From Chimonanthus salicifolius (Eukaryota > Streptophyta > Magnoliopsida > Laurales > Calycanthaceae): a stretch of DNA of 64,000 nt. The translations under genes were made by a program, and so were the position numbers. Position 1 is the first letter of the stretch. Each line of letters opens with the position of its first letter. The DNA lies in contig CM023539.1 in NCBI GenBank assembly GCA_013350335.1, positions 38,984,631-39,048,630 of the forward strand, read 5' to 3'. This document shows, piece by piece, positions 1 through 12,684 of the stretch. The notes below the pieces were generated by a model. The model was not told the DNA's origin and searched no databases. It saw only the letters and a list, made by a program, of their open reading frames with translations.

Positions 1-1396
1 CAAGAGACTCTTCAGTTTTCTTCTATTTGAAGGTCACACCGACGCCCAATGTCAGTCGAACGGAATGATGCCCCATTTCTTTGGTTGGTCTTCCACTCAA
101 CCCTTGTCCAAACTCTATTCACAGAAGGCCTGACAGACGGTGCTTGTATGTCGCATCGACAAACACGCCACTTTTATTACTTTTCTTATTTCTCTACCTG
201 GCCATCTCAATTCTGGACTTTGAGAACGTGTGCAATAGGTTGGACCCACGCGGAGCCCTCGAACACCACTCACACGTGCGATGTGAGTCCATAAATCGAA
301 ATTAAGGTAAATTAAGGGTTAGGCCATTACAGGTACACATTATGAGGAATTTATACTTGAAATTGTTATTTTATTTTTAAATTTAGATTCAACATTTTTA
401 ATGTTGATTTGATGTATTAAATTATCAGATTCAGCATCACAAGTAAAATATTATCTAATAGTTTTCTTTTGATCTTATAAAATAAAGGATCAGATGATTT
501 GTTGGACCACATTTTAGACAGTTTGATGGTACACATGATGATCTATCCAACTATCAAATTTATATATCATAAAGTGGGTCCCATCCTTTGACACAAGCAC
601 ATAGCCCATCAAGCCCAAGCTTATGCAAACAATATCACTGATATTTTTTTTAAAAAAAAACACCACCCATCCCTATGGGTAGAGTTATTTCATGTAAGAA
701 GTTTAAAAAATATGGCTTTAATTATCTCATTTAAGTAGTTTTTTTTAATCACATGTAACTCTTTAAATATTTGTGATAGATCCATCAAATTATTCTAAAG
801 TGAATCTCATGTTTAGTGCTAAATTCAAAATAAAGGCATAATGTTCATTTCGAACCGTACCATTAGAATAAAATGACAACTGATTATGTTGAAGTTGTTT
901 AATTGACTTTACTTGCAGCACCTCAAGGGGAAAAATTATTTTTCCTTATCACACTCATCTATTATTTGTGAATTAAATCCCTCTCTAATTTGAACATATT
1001 TTATATTGATTTCACTGGTGAGTTATAAATCTATATAAAATTGACCCTGTTTTGACTTTTGATATTTGAATTTTTAAAATTTATCACTTTTTAAATTCAA
1101 TAATTTGATTTTTCATCAGAATCATCATCCTCAAAATACCTTTTAAATACATCCATTATCATGTAATGGAGCTCACTCTTGTGGACTCCACTGGAGGCCA
1201 AAGTATCTTATGTTGCATTTAGAAGAGGGGAAAGTAGAGGAATGGAAAGTGTTGCGCATGTAAATTATACAAGACGGAGGTGAATTAGGTATTTTGACAA
1301 ACTTGACCTCTTATAGAAGATTATCACAAATTCAAATCAGGAAGGAAAACAATAATAAATATATCAATAAAGCAAGCAATTAGAGAGAAATAGATT
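1..1396. other. AT-rich intergenic DNA, no gene recognised
   Basis: Short open frames near 49-305 overlap one another and show no recognisable domain. The rest is A/T-rich with no splice-supported coding stretch. Confidence 0.5.
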
Positions 1397-2200
1397 TGTA
1401 ACGACCCGGACCTTCCTATGCGATATCCTGACCCATGAGCTAAAGGTCACGCCCTAGAGGGACTGATCTAAGTGAAACTGGGCTCTGTCGGTCGATCAGC
1501 AGTGTGGGCCGGTCGGATCCGACAACCCAGCAGTGGTTGGGCGTGTGGGAGCTTTGCAGAGTCCCACATCGAAAATGAGGAACTTACTAATGGGGTTTAT
1601 AAGTGGTATCTCCCTTCACTTAGGTGTGACGCATTTTGGGCCTACCGGGTTGGGCCAGGCCCAAAGGCAAAACCGTGAGGGCCATGTTTTTGAACCCAGA
1701 GCGGACAATTTCAAACTGAGTTGGACCCTAAGCCTTGTTCACAGGTCGGGCCGTTACAAATTTGGTATCCGAGCTCCGGGTTCTACACTCAGGCTATGTG
1801 GACTTACTGCCTTCCACTGGGTTCGTTGGGTCGAGCCGAAGGCGACTCTGGGCCTTAGGGAAGTGGATTTTGATATCTTGACCCATGAGCCAGAGGCTAA
1901 GCCCTAAAAGGGCTGATCCAAGTGAAACTGGCCATGTCAGTCGGACCAGCAGTGTGGGCCGGTCAGATCCGACAGCCCAACAATAGTTGGACGTGTGGGA
2001 GCTTCGCAGAGTCCCACATCGGAAGTGTGGAGCTTCCAGATGGAGTTTATAAGTGGTATCTCCCTTCACTCAAGTGTGACGCGTTTTGGGCCTACCGGGT
2101 TGGGCCAAACCCAAAAGCAAGACCGTGAGGGCCATGTTTTTTTACCCTGAGCGGACAGTTTCACATTAGTTGGATCCTAAGCCATGTTCACGGGTTGCAT
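1397..2200 (+). mobile_element. TRIM-like LTR element with two direct LTR copies
   Basis: The first LTR (1397-1758) starts TGTAACGACCC and ends CCGTTACA. It is followed by TTGGTATCCGAGC at 1762-1774, close to the tRNA-iMet primer-binding site TGGTATCAGAGC. A second, diverged copy of the LTR (about 1869-2200) repeats blocks such as GTCCCACATCG and GCGTTTTGGGCCTACCGGGT but lacks the first 25 bases or so. There is no coding capacity, so it would depend on another element's enzymes. Confidence 0.6.
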
Positions 2201-2490
2201 ATTTACATCCTAGCACAATATTGTTTGCTCTAGGCCCATAGGGGAGACCCTCACGGCTTTGCATTGAGGACCCACCCGAAGGAGGCCTCCAAAACGCGTT
2301 GTGATATGAAGGAGAGGTCCCAACCTTATATACTGGCCTCAATTCACCCACATTGGCGATGTTGGACTCTCCAGAAACACGCCCAACGCTCCATGCCTTG
2401 GAGCCTGACTACTTTTTCTCCCCTGGGACGCCCTGGCTGTCTAGGTCCCCCCTCTGGGACAGGTCATCACAAGATGAGAAGAGATGGAGT
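2200..2490 (-). mobile_element. LTR fragment of a related TRIM family, opposite orientation
   Basis: Read on the minus strand, this stretch shows the same family landmarks (CGATGTTGGACTCT-like start, AACGCGTTTTGGAGGCC, CCGTGAGGG, AACAATATTGTGCTAG) that occur on the plus strand in the neighbouring element. Its ends are not resolved, and it may have disturbed the end of the neighbour's second LTR. Confidence 0.4.
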
Positions 2491-4034
2491 GTTGAACCAG
2501 TCGATTTAGTGAGGTTCAGAAAATGGTCTATGTCCTCAACTCAAGAAACCCCTTGAAATTTGCAACACACCATTTGTTCTTCTTAACGGTGAAACACAAA
2601 CCGATATAAAAGCTCTTAACGGATGGAGAGAGACCCACATAAAAAATCGAAGGCACTATTCTTCTTTAGTAGGGTTTCACTAACCCTTTACAAGTATGAT
2701 TTCAAAAAAAAATTTAATCTTTTAATCAACTCTTGAGGATATGAAAGTGATAAAGCCTAAGAGTTAATCTGGTAAAAAAATCACAATAGCTAAAGTAGAT
2801 ATGAAAGTGATTTGGGGCTTTCTTAGAGCAATGTGAATAGGAGAACACTTACTTTCAAGATAGGAAGCAGTAGTAGATGATTTGAATAACAAAAAGTTCT
2901 TTCTTTTCATAAGAAAAAGGTCATATATATAAAGAGAAATAAAAAACATGACCATTGGACCTTCTTTAATTCAACATATGACCGTTGGAAGCTTTATTAA
3001 ATGCTCCAAAATATGACCGTTTTCTGCAGATTCGGCCGTCCGAGTATCCACATTCAAGTATAAAAAAAATTGATGCAATTGGTCATCAAACATTTGGTTG
3101 TCCGGATTTATCATAGGCCAATTCTCTGTACAGTTAAAACTATCGGTCGACCAGGTAAATATTTCGGTCGTCCTGATTTATTTGCGAGTACTTGGTCATT
3201 TTTTCTTTTGATTTAGCTCGACCGGATTATATTCAGTCGTCCAGATTATTTGAGACATGAGTATAACATTTAGGCATACTCGGTTGACCGATTAAACCAT
3301 TCGGTTGTCCGTCTTTTGTGATTTTTGTCTCTTGGTCAAATCCTTCAATAACAACTCAATAATAATTTTAAATGAGTCATGGGACTTGGATAATATCCAA
3401 TAACTTATCCAAATATAGTCTATTGGTTTCTTAAGGTCCTAGAGGTACCACTTAAGCCATGGTGTTCAATCAAATGAATAATTTTACTATAAAATCTAGA
3501 ATACACACTCTAAGACTAAGATCTTGAAATGTAGTCTTCAATGCTTTAATCTTCAAGTCTTGAGTCCTGTGATCTTTAATATCACCTTTCGTCATAGATA
3601 ACTTGTGTAGGATATCTTTGATATTCAATACATGTTTCTTTCACAACTGATCATATTCCTTCTTTGTTAGCTGTAACTTATGCATATTATGCTTTAAGTG
3701 TTAGCATAGTTCGACAATGGCTTTCTTATCATTAAAACCACCCAATAATCAAGGTTGCAACCCTGGGGCTAACACAAAGGATTTCACTTCTTTCCCTTGT
3801 TGGTATTTATTAATCAAGAGAAAAATAAATTCTATTTTTTCTTATATTTTCCCTCTCAATTCTAAATTTTGTTTTTCCTTAGAGGGCGCATAAAACGTGG
3901 TTTCCCATGCTCTTTCTTTGCTCTACTTTTTCAATCTTTTCTCCTCATACATTTTCCCTAAAACATCAAACAAAATACAAGGTTACGTGTGGATGAGAAC
4001 ATTTTTTTAGGAGATTCTTTTGATTAAGAGATTT
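2491..4034. other. Non-coding region, possible old LTR remnant
   Basis: No gene seen. 3020-3330 is unusual: spaced variants of CGGTCGTCCGG and CGGTCGACCGG recur every few tens of bases. Such motifs are found in some plant LTRs, but no termini or target duplication could be found. Confidence 0.35.
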
Positions 4035-4502
4035 TATAACACCCCACCTACATGGGGGTGTGAAAAAAGTCATATATCACCCACGAGGTGAGTGAGAAGG
4101 GTGATTATAGGAGGGAGCAGCCCCTCACCCATCACGAGGCATTTTGGGCCTGGCCTGGTGGGCAGGCCCCAAAGCAAAACTGTGTGGACACAGATAGGTC
4201 CCAAAAGCAGACAATATCGTGTTTTGGATCGAGTTGACACAAGTGGTATCAGAGCACGGTTCAACACTCAGACTGTGTTGGTCTCTACTTGTATGATGTT
4301 GCTTGCCTATGTGGACCCCCTGCTTATGTAACGTGATGGAGCCGAGGACAGGCTCTGGTCTTAAGAGGTAGATTGTAACACCCAACCCACATGGGAGTGT
4401 GAGAAAAGTCCCACATCACCTATGAGGTGGGTGGGAAGGGTGATTATAAGGTGGGTGAGACCTAAAAGTGGACAATGTCGTGTTGGGGGTCAGATTGTTA
4501 CA
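4035..4502 (+). mobile_element. Complete TRIM retrotransposon
   Basis: The 5' LTR spans about 4035-4239 and is followed at 4244-4255 by a perfect tRNA-iMet primer-binding site, TGGTATCAGAGC. A purine-rich tract stands just before the 3' LTR at 4374-4502, which starts TGTAACACCC and ends GTTACA. The 5' start is mutated to TATAACACCC. The flanks GATTT (4030-4034) and GATTC (4503-4507) agree at 4 of 5 bases as target duplication. The 3' LTR lacks about 75 bp that the 5' LTR has. No coding capacity. Confidence 0.75.
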
Positions 4503-5699
4503 GATTCCCTTGAGTAAGTGATGCTCTTGCCAAGGAATTCTCATATGTTTGTTTGGTAATTTTGAGGAAAGACATGAGGAAAAAATAAATAAATAAAAAA
4601 AGAAGTAAGGAAGGCTTCTCCTCTTTGTCCAAGAGAAACCAAATATAGGCTAGAGAGGAGAATATCTTACTCTAAAGAATTTAAAAAGAAAACCTTCCTC
4701 CTCATCGAAACACAGCAACAGACAACTCTAATATTGTCTCATTAGAAACTAAAAGCTTATTAGTTGCCAAGGCAAAGCTATCTAGTGTGAAATAACCTTC
4801 TTATCCTTGTTTTTGCTTAAAGTTTGATAGTCGAGAATCCTACTTTGGTAATTTTACATGTGAAAAAAATAAAAATAATTAAACTCCAGTTCTTAGCATC
4901 TAAATGCTAGGGCAACAAAAATATCATTGGCTTATTATAATTAAAATATTAAAGACTAAAATCACTAAGATGATTTGATGATGATGAAATTTTGTTCTTA
5001 GACAAAATGAAATACCCGCGATTATGGATATAAGCCATAAGATATTGCTTTGTACACCATGTGTGAGGTTTAAATTTGGCTATGATGGCCAGAAAATTAC
5101 CTTGATCAAAATTAATCAATCATAAGAGCCAGAAAAATTAAAGAATTAAAAAATAATTTAAAATAATCACATTTTGAAAAGTTTAAAATTCATGACTTGA
5201 TTGTTAAATAAAAATAATTTTTCATGAGTTACATATTTAAATATAAACTTCGCCGCGATCAATACTATGTTATCTTCTAGCTTCTATTATGATTTATGAT
5301 AACACAAAAATGAATATTCATGGGAGATCTCTCCGGACAGATTTCCAAATCAACCATCCACTGAAAAAAGCTTAATATTTTAAATTTTATGGAGATCTAA
5401 CTTTCTGATGACTCAGATTTTCTGCATTTGACCATTTCTGATGATAATAATGTATTAAAAAGTGAAAACTTTATCTTCAAAATATCACTCTGAAAATTTT
5501 GACTTGTCTGCATAGAATAAAACATGATGGGGGTGAATCAAACTCCAATTCAAGTCATCATCATGATAGTAAAAGCTCGAAAAAGTTATGGACCACTACT
5601 CAGCACTGACCCAAATCCACTCTCCCTGAAAGAGAAGGACATGGACCATGATCCAATTCGAATTCAAACTCTAAGTACTCTACCCATCTCCATTGTGGG
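4503..5699. other. AT-rich intergenic DNA
   Basis: No gene or bounded repeat recognised. An open frame at 5524-5739 runs into the MITE at 5700 and lacks any recognisable domain. Confidence 0.5.
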
Positions 5700-6065
5700 T
5701 AGGGATGAAACTCGGATTGGGTTGCAGTTCGGGCTTTAATAAATCAAACTTTCAACTCATGTTAAAAATTATTGAACCCTGATTTGAGCCGATCCAAATT
5801 ACTGACCATAGTAACTCAACTCGATTTAATCCGAATTTCTGATTCGACTCAACTTGAGTGTTGTTTTATAACTTGATACACTCGGATTGGGTCGAAATCG
5901 AGCTACTTTAAAATTTCTTAATCCGACTCAGTCCGAATTTCATGCGGGTTTATTTTTTTCCAAACCACTCGATCCGAAATATACAAAAACATGATCCAAA
6001 CTGATTGATTTTTTGAATTGGGTCAAACGGGTTGAGTTAAACCCCGACCCAAGTTTCACCCGCAA
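5700..6065. mobile_element. hAT-like MITE with 8-bp target duplication
   Basis: Terminal sequences TAGGGATGAAACTCGG (left) and, on the reverse strand, TTGCGGGTGAAACTTGG (right) pair with small gaps. The flanks ATTGTGGG (5692-5699) and TTTGTGGG (6066-6073) match at 7 of 8 bases, the target length expected of hAT. 366 bp, no coding capacity. Diverged relatives seem to lie near 6525-6860 and 33082-33400. Confidence 0.65.
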
Positions 6066-7666
6066 TTTGTGGGTCAAGAAACCCTAGCAAGGACTCGACC
6101 CAAATGGGTCTGGGCTAGTGGCACAGTACGAAATACAGAGATTGAGTGGTCAGAAAAATGGATCCCTAAGGCTCACAGAACAAAGAGTACTACTCTTGCC
6201 CTTTTCCAAAACAAATGCCGACCATTTCCTCATTATCTTGGCTGACCAAACAGAAGTGATAGATTCCAAATATTCCGTAATGGATGATGTGAGAAGGAGA
6301 GGATATGAGGATCTACGTCTAAATCCAAATGGGCCCCACATCCCTCCATCAACGCCGACTGTAAATCTCCATTGAGTGAGGAAATTATGAGATTCTTGTC
6401 CTCTTGCAATTATTTTTCTTTTTTTTCCTTTGCGTTTTCATACTCATTGCATTTAGGGCTACAAACATTCAACTTTCGCATGTTTCTGTTAGGATATGAT
6501 TCTCTACAGGTATATAGTGTAAGTAGGACTAGGGTTCAAATTTGTACGGATTTTTGTCCTGTTTTAATAAATCTAATTCAATTTATATAAAAATTTATTC
6601 AGTTTGATTCGACTTGATCTAAGTTCTTGGTCCGAATTGTTCAACTCTAATTGACCTTACTTGTTGGCTTGAACCAACTTGAGTTGTTGGTCCGACAGTC
6701 CGATCCATTTTTAGCTCAAATTTGAAGGAAAAGGGAATCAATAACAGGTTTTTTATATTTTCTAAAACTCACATCGGATTGATTCATTTCGGGTTGGATC
6801 TCGTTGATTTTAAATTTCTAAGTCTAGTCCAACATGAATTATATGTGGCTTTTAATATATTTTTTAAAAAAAAAAATCAACTTATTTGAATCACAGAAAG
6901 CATGATTACAAAACTCTAGAAAAAATTACAGAATCAAGGTTTTTTTTTAAAGTTTGAATCCAGTCGGACAACAATCCAATTCACAAATGGATGATAAGAG
7001 TGGAGTAGAAAAAGAGTGCAAATTAAGCCTAAGGTAGGCCCTGCATCATCATGAGGTCAGATCAAACATCTTTGACTTTTTGTATATGGAGTTTCAACTC
7101 AAATCACAATTAAATCATAAGCCAAACCAGTTTCAAATTTGATTATAAATTCAAAACCGATGCTTAAGCTTTGTTTGAGACAATTTAGACTATCTAGTGA
7201 TTCTCACTCTATCACAAAGGGTCACTCGACGTAAAGTTACTAAGTGTTTGTGGTATAGAGGCTTGTATATACCTTAAAAACTAATCGATAATCTAAGAGA
7301 CAATGACACCTTGCTCATGAAAAAAATGATGGAAACTTGTAACAAAAATTGGCAGCCAAATTGTTTCTATCTCGCGAACATGTATATTTATGTATTAAAT
7401 TAATGAAAAGGAATACTAATCTTAATATAAGAGAGAAAAAAATAGAAGATAAGAAAATATTCTTCTATGGAATGAGAATAAGAAGGGCAAGAAGGCTTTA
7501 CTTGGTCACGGCAAAGGGTTAGCAGGATGCAATGGAAAGGACCGTAGCCAAGTAGGAATCAACCTCTTCTCTAATCTTTAAGTTTGGGCTATACTATAGA
7601 CATATTTGGAAAATCTAGGAAATGCTATTATCAAGAATGTATATGGCCTCTTTTTAGATTAGTGAT
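6066..7666. other. Intergenic DNA with degenerate repeat copies
   Basis: No cellular gene supported. The frame at 6118-6375 has no recognised domain. 6525-6860 resembles the 5700 MITE family in its recurring GATTCGACTTG-type words. 7225-7330 resembles the tail of the SINE at 32069. Confidence 0.4.
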
Positions 7667-7927
7667 TGCTTGACCTGGGAACTGCCTATCGATCACCGTT
7701 GGTTGAGTGGGCAGTGGTTAAGAGTTCCACATCGAAAATGAGAGAAAATCATGGGGGATTTATATGAGGTCACACCCCCTCAACTCAGCAAATCGTGTTT
7801 TGGGCCTATCTTTTGAGACATGACCCAATGGCAAATTCATGCAGGCCACCGTGTGGGTGAGCCCAGAGCGAACAATATCTTGCTGAAGCCGAGTATTGAA
7901 CTGACACATTTGGGGCAAGTCGTGACA
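7667..7927 (+). mobile_element. Solo LTR or LTR fragment, TRIM-like family
   Basis: It shares ordered blocks with the LTR at 1397 (GTTCCACATCG, a TTTATAT stretch, GTGTTTTGGGCCT, GCGAACAATATC) and ends GTGACA. It starts TGCTTGACC. No primer site or partner LTR and no clear target duplication was seen. Confidence 0.45.
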
Positions 7928-8200
7928 GAAATTAATTATATAATTTTTATCTTAGAAAAAGTAAAAGGTGGTATTCCATAACATTTTTAGCTATTATACT
8001 ATTTGCTTGGTTACGCACATAGAAGATATTAGAAAGAAATGTTATTAAAGTATAAAGTGAGATAGTAATATATGATGTGATAGAAATTGACAATTAATAG
8101 ATTTAAGTAAAAAAGTAGAACTAAAAAATTGATGCTAAATGAATAAGATAGATGTTTTACTGATGATAATGATAAAATTACGTCACTTAATAAGTAGGAT

Positions 8201-11200
8201 TAGGCCTGTAAACGGACTCAGTCCGGCCCGCAATATGTAATCATTGTTCGGGATTATTTACAGATTCGTGTAGTAGTGGAACTTCCCATTTGCGGCGCCA
8301 CTTGCTATCTTGTAAGAAATATGATCCAACACAATCGGGTGGCCATAATGAAATAAAGTGTACCAATTCTAATTTAGAATTTGATTAGTATAGAGGATCT
8401 TGCAAGTATAATAATGTTGCATGGGTATCCTTTTTCAATCGTTGAACATCAAGGGTTTATACAGTATTTGAGGAATCTTCAACCTCAATTTCAGCTTGTC
8501 TCAAGGAAATACCATCAAGGGCATTTGTATGGGTTTGTATGAGAAGATGAAAGGTGAGTTATATAAGGATTTAGATTCCCTCACTAATCATATTAGCCTT
8601 ACCACTGATATATGGACATCAATACAAACTCTAGGCTACAGTTGTTTAACAGCACACTATATAGACACCGAATGGAATTTGCAAAAAGAGATTAATCTGT
8701 TTTAAAGTAGAACATGTTCTTCATGATGGAGAAAACTTATTCAATTTCGTTTTCAAGAGCATGATAGATTGGAATATCGACCGGAAGGTATTTACAATAA
8801 CAGTCGATAACCATAGAGTAAATGATTATTTGGTTTTAAAGCTTGTTGGGAAGTTGGGGGGGAGCTTAGCACTTGGTGGTAAGCTATTTCATGTGTGTTG
8901 TTGTGCACATGTTTTAAATTTAATAGTCCAAGAAGGCATGAAGGTAATAAATAAGGATGTTGACAAGATTCGTGGAAAGTGTCAAATATGTCAACGGGTC
9001 ACAATCAATGTTGAAAACCTTCAATAACATGTGTAGGCAATTTAGAATAAATTCCAACAAGAAGTTGATCATGGATGTCCCTACAAGGTGGAATTCCACA
9101 TATAAAATGTTAGATGTGGTTTTGAAGTACAAAGATACATTCCAACATTTGGAACATTTGGATGCCAATTATAAAGAGAAAGCGGGAGTGCCATTTTGGA
9201 GTGAGTGGGAGAATACTGAAAAGATTTTTAAGCTTTTAGAACCATTTTATACTGCTACAAATGTTTTTTCTGGTTCTAAATATCCCACCTCAAATTTATT
9301 TTTTTCTGAAGTCTGTGATATTCGGTTACATTTATATGAACAATCAATCATTGCAGATGATGTATTTGCCCCTATAGTGGAAAAGATGTTTGGCAAGGTT
9401 GAGAAGTATTGGGACATTTGTAGCATACATCTAGCGATTACACAATTCTTGGATCCTTAATATAAGATGAAGTTGATGGAGTTCTATTATCCAAAAATTT
9501 TTGGGCCTCATGTTGCTGAGGATTAAATGGTTAAGATTCTATGTGATATTAAAGCTCTTCATAAAGAGTATGAGGCTAAATAACCAATGCATAGTGCAAA
9601 AAGTCAATCGCCCATTTGTGGAATTGTTTCATCAACATCACATGGAACAAAATGGGTGAAAAGATTTTCGAAGTTTCTTGCTGAAAGTTCAAGTTCTGTT
9701 CGCAAATCAGAACTCGATTTATATTTGGAGGAACTCGTCTTTCCAGAGTCTGATAAAGTTGATTTGCTCCAATGGTGGAAAAGTAATGCTTCCAAGTATC
9801 CTATTATTGCAATGATGGCCCGTGATATTCTAGACATTCCAGTGTCGACTATTGCATCAGAATCTGTTTTTAGTGTTGGAGGTAAATTTCTTAACCAGTA
9901 TCGCAGTTCTATGTATTCAGAAACTGTTGAAACGTTGGTGTGTGGCCAAGATTGGTTGCGGATCCAAATGCAAAGTATTTTTAGTGTTTATTTAAATTTG
10001 TTGCCTTGCTTTCTATTTTATTTGATTGAAGTGTGTAACTGCATCTATATTTTTTTAATTTATGTTAGGTGGAAAGAGTTTGGGCTCACTTGAAGTTGGA
10101 CTTAGTAATATGAGCTTGGGTTCTATGTGGACTAATGAGTGGTAATCCTTTATGTTTTAAATAAATTTTACTGATCAATGTCATTTGATTTTATGGTTTT
10201 TTTTTTTTTTTAATTTTGACTTACAAGATCTTTTTTGCTAATGTAGCGGTGTAGATGATTTGCAGCTCAACAATAATATTTATGATGTTTGATTCCGATT
10301 TTGTTTAACTCTATTCTATTAACAATGATTATCCAATGTTTGAACTCCTCCCTCACACGATTGTTTGCTTATTTTATGAGATGCAGATTTTGACATGGTT
10401 GTTGCTTTTTACTGAACAGTTGTGTTAATTCATGTTGAGAATGTTTCTTGTATGCTTCTTGATAACAACAGTGCATGCTGAGGAATGAAGATGGTAATAA
10501 TATTGTTCTTTCTCAGCTTATTTGCCATTGATAATCAACTGCAATAGCAAACGATAGCAACAATAATGAATTATTGAACTAGTCATGGCTTGCTTTTGTA
10601 AATGGGAACATGTATAATGAAGGCTTGGTGTTGATATTATTTAATGTCAGTAAATGTAAATCTAACTGTGGCAAGCTAACACAATAATGTTGTTGTTGTT
10701 GTGTTATTATACCATGCTCAAACACACTTTTTTTTGTCTCTATTTATGTGTTCTTTGTCACCATATTTTGAAGTCAGGTTTTTTAATTTAAATAATAATT
10801 CATTTTAATACAAAGTTGAGTCACTTTTGTAGTCCAAACTCATGTGTATTTATTATATGAAGGTATCTGAAAATTCATGTGGACTTTTCTGTCTGTTATT
10901 TCGCATGTGAATTGCAAGTGAAGAGGAGGATAAATTTGGTTTATGGTGGAGGGAGTGTGGGACTGATGGGCTTGATCTCTCAAACAGTTTATAAATGAGG
11001 TCGGCGCAGCTGATCAGCAATTGGTGCAAGTGATTTGCCTGCAATGTCAGCCCTCTTTTTGAAACTGATCAGCTTCAGCATACATTTTATTTGAGTTTGA
11101 TTTTAGTAGATTGTAAAATTATTATTATCATGTATTTGTCTATCTCATGGAGGTATATTGTAAAAGCGATCCGAACCTCATTCGAAGGAAATGATGCAAA

Positions 11201-11688
11201 TTAAAATTTTCTTTTTTCAAATTTGAATACTCAAACTTTTGGAAAAAAGAAACAATTAATTTAAAATCAATTGAAAAGTAAAAATTTATCTTCATTTTTT
11301 TCTTTAAAATTAACAAAAATTCAAGTTGAGCAATTTTTTTGGTTAAAATTTAATTTAATTTCTCAACATAATAGAACTATCAAATCAAGTTTGAATTTCC
11401 AAATTTCAAACTCTAATTTAGATTATAAAAAAATATCTGATTTATTGGGCCTATTCTGATAAAAAATGAAGTTAAAATAATTGATTTTGGGTCATGTAGC
11501 ATACTGGGTCAAAACAGGTAAATGGGCCTTTCGGGCCACGAACGGTCCAATAACCCTATCGGGCCGGGCCGGATCTTAGTATAATCGGGCTTTATATTGT
11601 CAGGCCGGGTCACGGATGGTCCGATTGTTTTATCAGGTCGGGCCAGATTCTGTCAGGCCGGCCGGACTTGGGTCCAATTACAGGCCTA
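8201..11688 (+). mobile_element. Complete hAT-superfamily DNA transposon (3,488 bp)
   Basis: The flanks carry a perfect 8-bp target duplication AGTAGGAT (8193-8200 and 11689-11696). The termini are inverted: both read TAGGCCTGTAA inward, then GGAC and AGTCCGGCC with small gaps, giving about 28 imperfect bp. The subterminal DNA at 11515-11680 repeats CGGGCC/GGTCCG words, a feature of hAT ends where transposase binds. The interior carries a broken transposase (8236-10142). It is defective itself but could be moved in trans if a related transposase exists. Confidence 0.92.
8236..10142 (+). pseudogene. hAT transposase (BED zinc finger, RNase H-like, dimerisation domain), inactivated
   Basis: Pieces in order: BED finger CNHC...GTSHLRRHLLSC (8236-8320); LHGYPFSIVEHQGF; SLTTDIWTS (first catalytic-Asp region, about 8580-8625); FTITVDNHRVND; the CAHVLNLIVQEG motif (about 8900-8940); PTRWNSTYKML; and a C-terminal hAT dimerisation domain with LDLYLEE, WWKSNASKYPIIAMMARDIL and STIASESVFSVGGKFLN (9700-9900). 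Breaks: in-frame TAG before YRGSCK (about 8384), frameshifts near 8500, 8700 and 8985, and stops near 9458, 9525 and 9581. A spliced 3' exon ending in MWTNEW and a stop is possible. It belongs to the element at 8201-11688. Confidence 0.9.
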
Positions 11689-11696
11689 AGTAGGAT

Positions 11697-12153
11697 TGTG
11701 GTCCTTCAAAATGGACTTTTATTTTGACTAATCCTTGGTTTTTTTTTTATATATATCTTGGAACAAATTTATAAAAGGGTAGATAGATCAAGGTGCAAAT
11801 TTGAGAGCAATCTATAACTAAGATTACTTTGACTTCCAAAAAGGGTTTTTCTTTAGCCAGCCATTGTTGTTTAGTCTTAGAACAAACAGAAAATAGACAG
11901 TTCATTACTTTTTCAACAATCAAACTTGTCTCATTTAGTTTTTTACTAAAAACAATGTACGACCGACACTACATATATTGGTTGGATAGTTAGGTTAAAG
12001 AATTTCGTCGGCAAGACAATTGCACCGACAGTTAATTTATTGAACTTTTTTTCTTGCAAAATAGGAATTAAATGAGACACCCCCTTTTACATACAATGGA
12101 GTAAAACCCCCTTCTCTTCACCATTTTACTTTTTTATTAGTGATAAAATAATA
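11697..12153. other. Intergenic DNA
   Basis: No gene or bounded repeat recognised between the hAT element and the Stowaway MITE. Confidence 0.5.
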
Positions 12154-12342
12154 CTCCCTCGGTCTTATTTTAGTTGTCTCATTTTAAATATTTGTATTTT
12201 TTAAGGAACTTAAATTTGACTTTAAACTACCCTAGCTTAGAGGTGATTCTCGTCCATTTTTAACACACTTTATGCAAATGAGAAAACTATTTTGGGACAA
12301 TTTCAAAATCTAAATGAGACAACTAAATTAGAACAGATGGAG
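12154..12342. mobile_element. Stowaway-type MITE (Tc1/mariner-related)
   Basis: Terminal inverted repeats begin CTCCCTCGGTCTTATTTTAG on the left and, read inward from the right, CTCCATCTGTTCTAATTTAG. They are followed on both sides by TTGTCTCATTT and flanked by TA target dinucleotides (12152-12153, 12343-12344). 189 bp, non-coding. The CTCCCTCNGT terminus is the hallmark of plant Stowaway MITEs. Confidence 0.88.
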
Positions 12343-12684
12343 TATTAACATGGCTTTAGTATAGAAGATGATTATGAACTTTGGACTACCTTTGAAAAAA
12401 ATATCTTAATCAATCTTCATATATTGAAACTCAACTATTTTTTTTTTTTTTTCTAATCATTGTTTTAAAATCCCTAATATTTCATTTTTCTATTTTTTAA
12501 TTCATTTAAATAATTTTCAAAATCTAAATTTTCCATAGCGTCTTCTTCGAAGTGAAATACCGAACTGAATGAATCACCGAAACGTTTCATTTCAGCACCA
12601 AACCAAAATAGCCTCCAAAATAAAATTGACAACTATGTCACGTACGTAACAGTAAAAAACACTGCCCTATGTAAATGTCTCAAC

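Noticed and set aside
49..305. Overlapping 81- and 74-codon frames at the left edge
   Set aside because: No domain, no splice or family support, and two frames are open together, as expected by chance.
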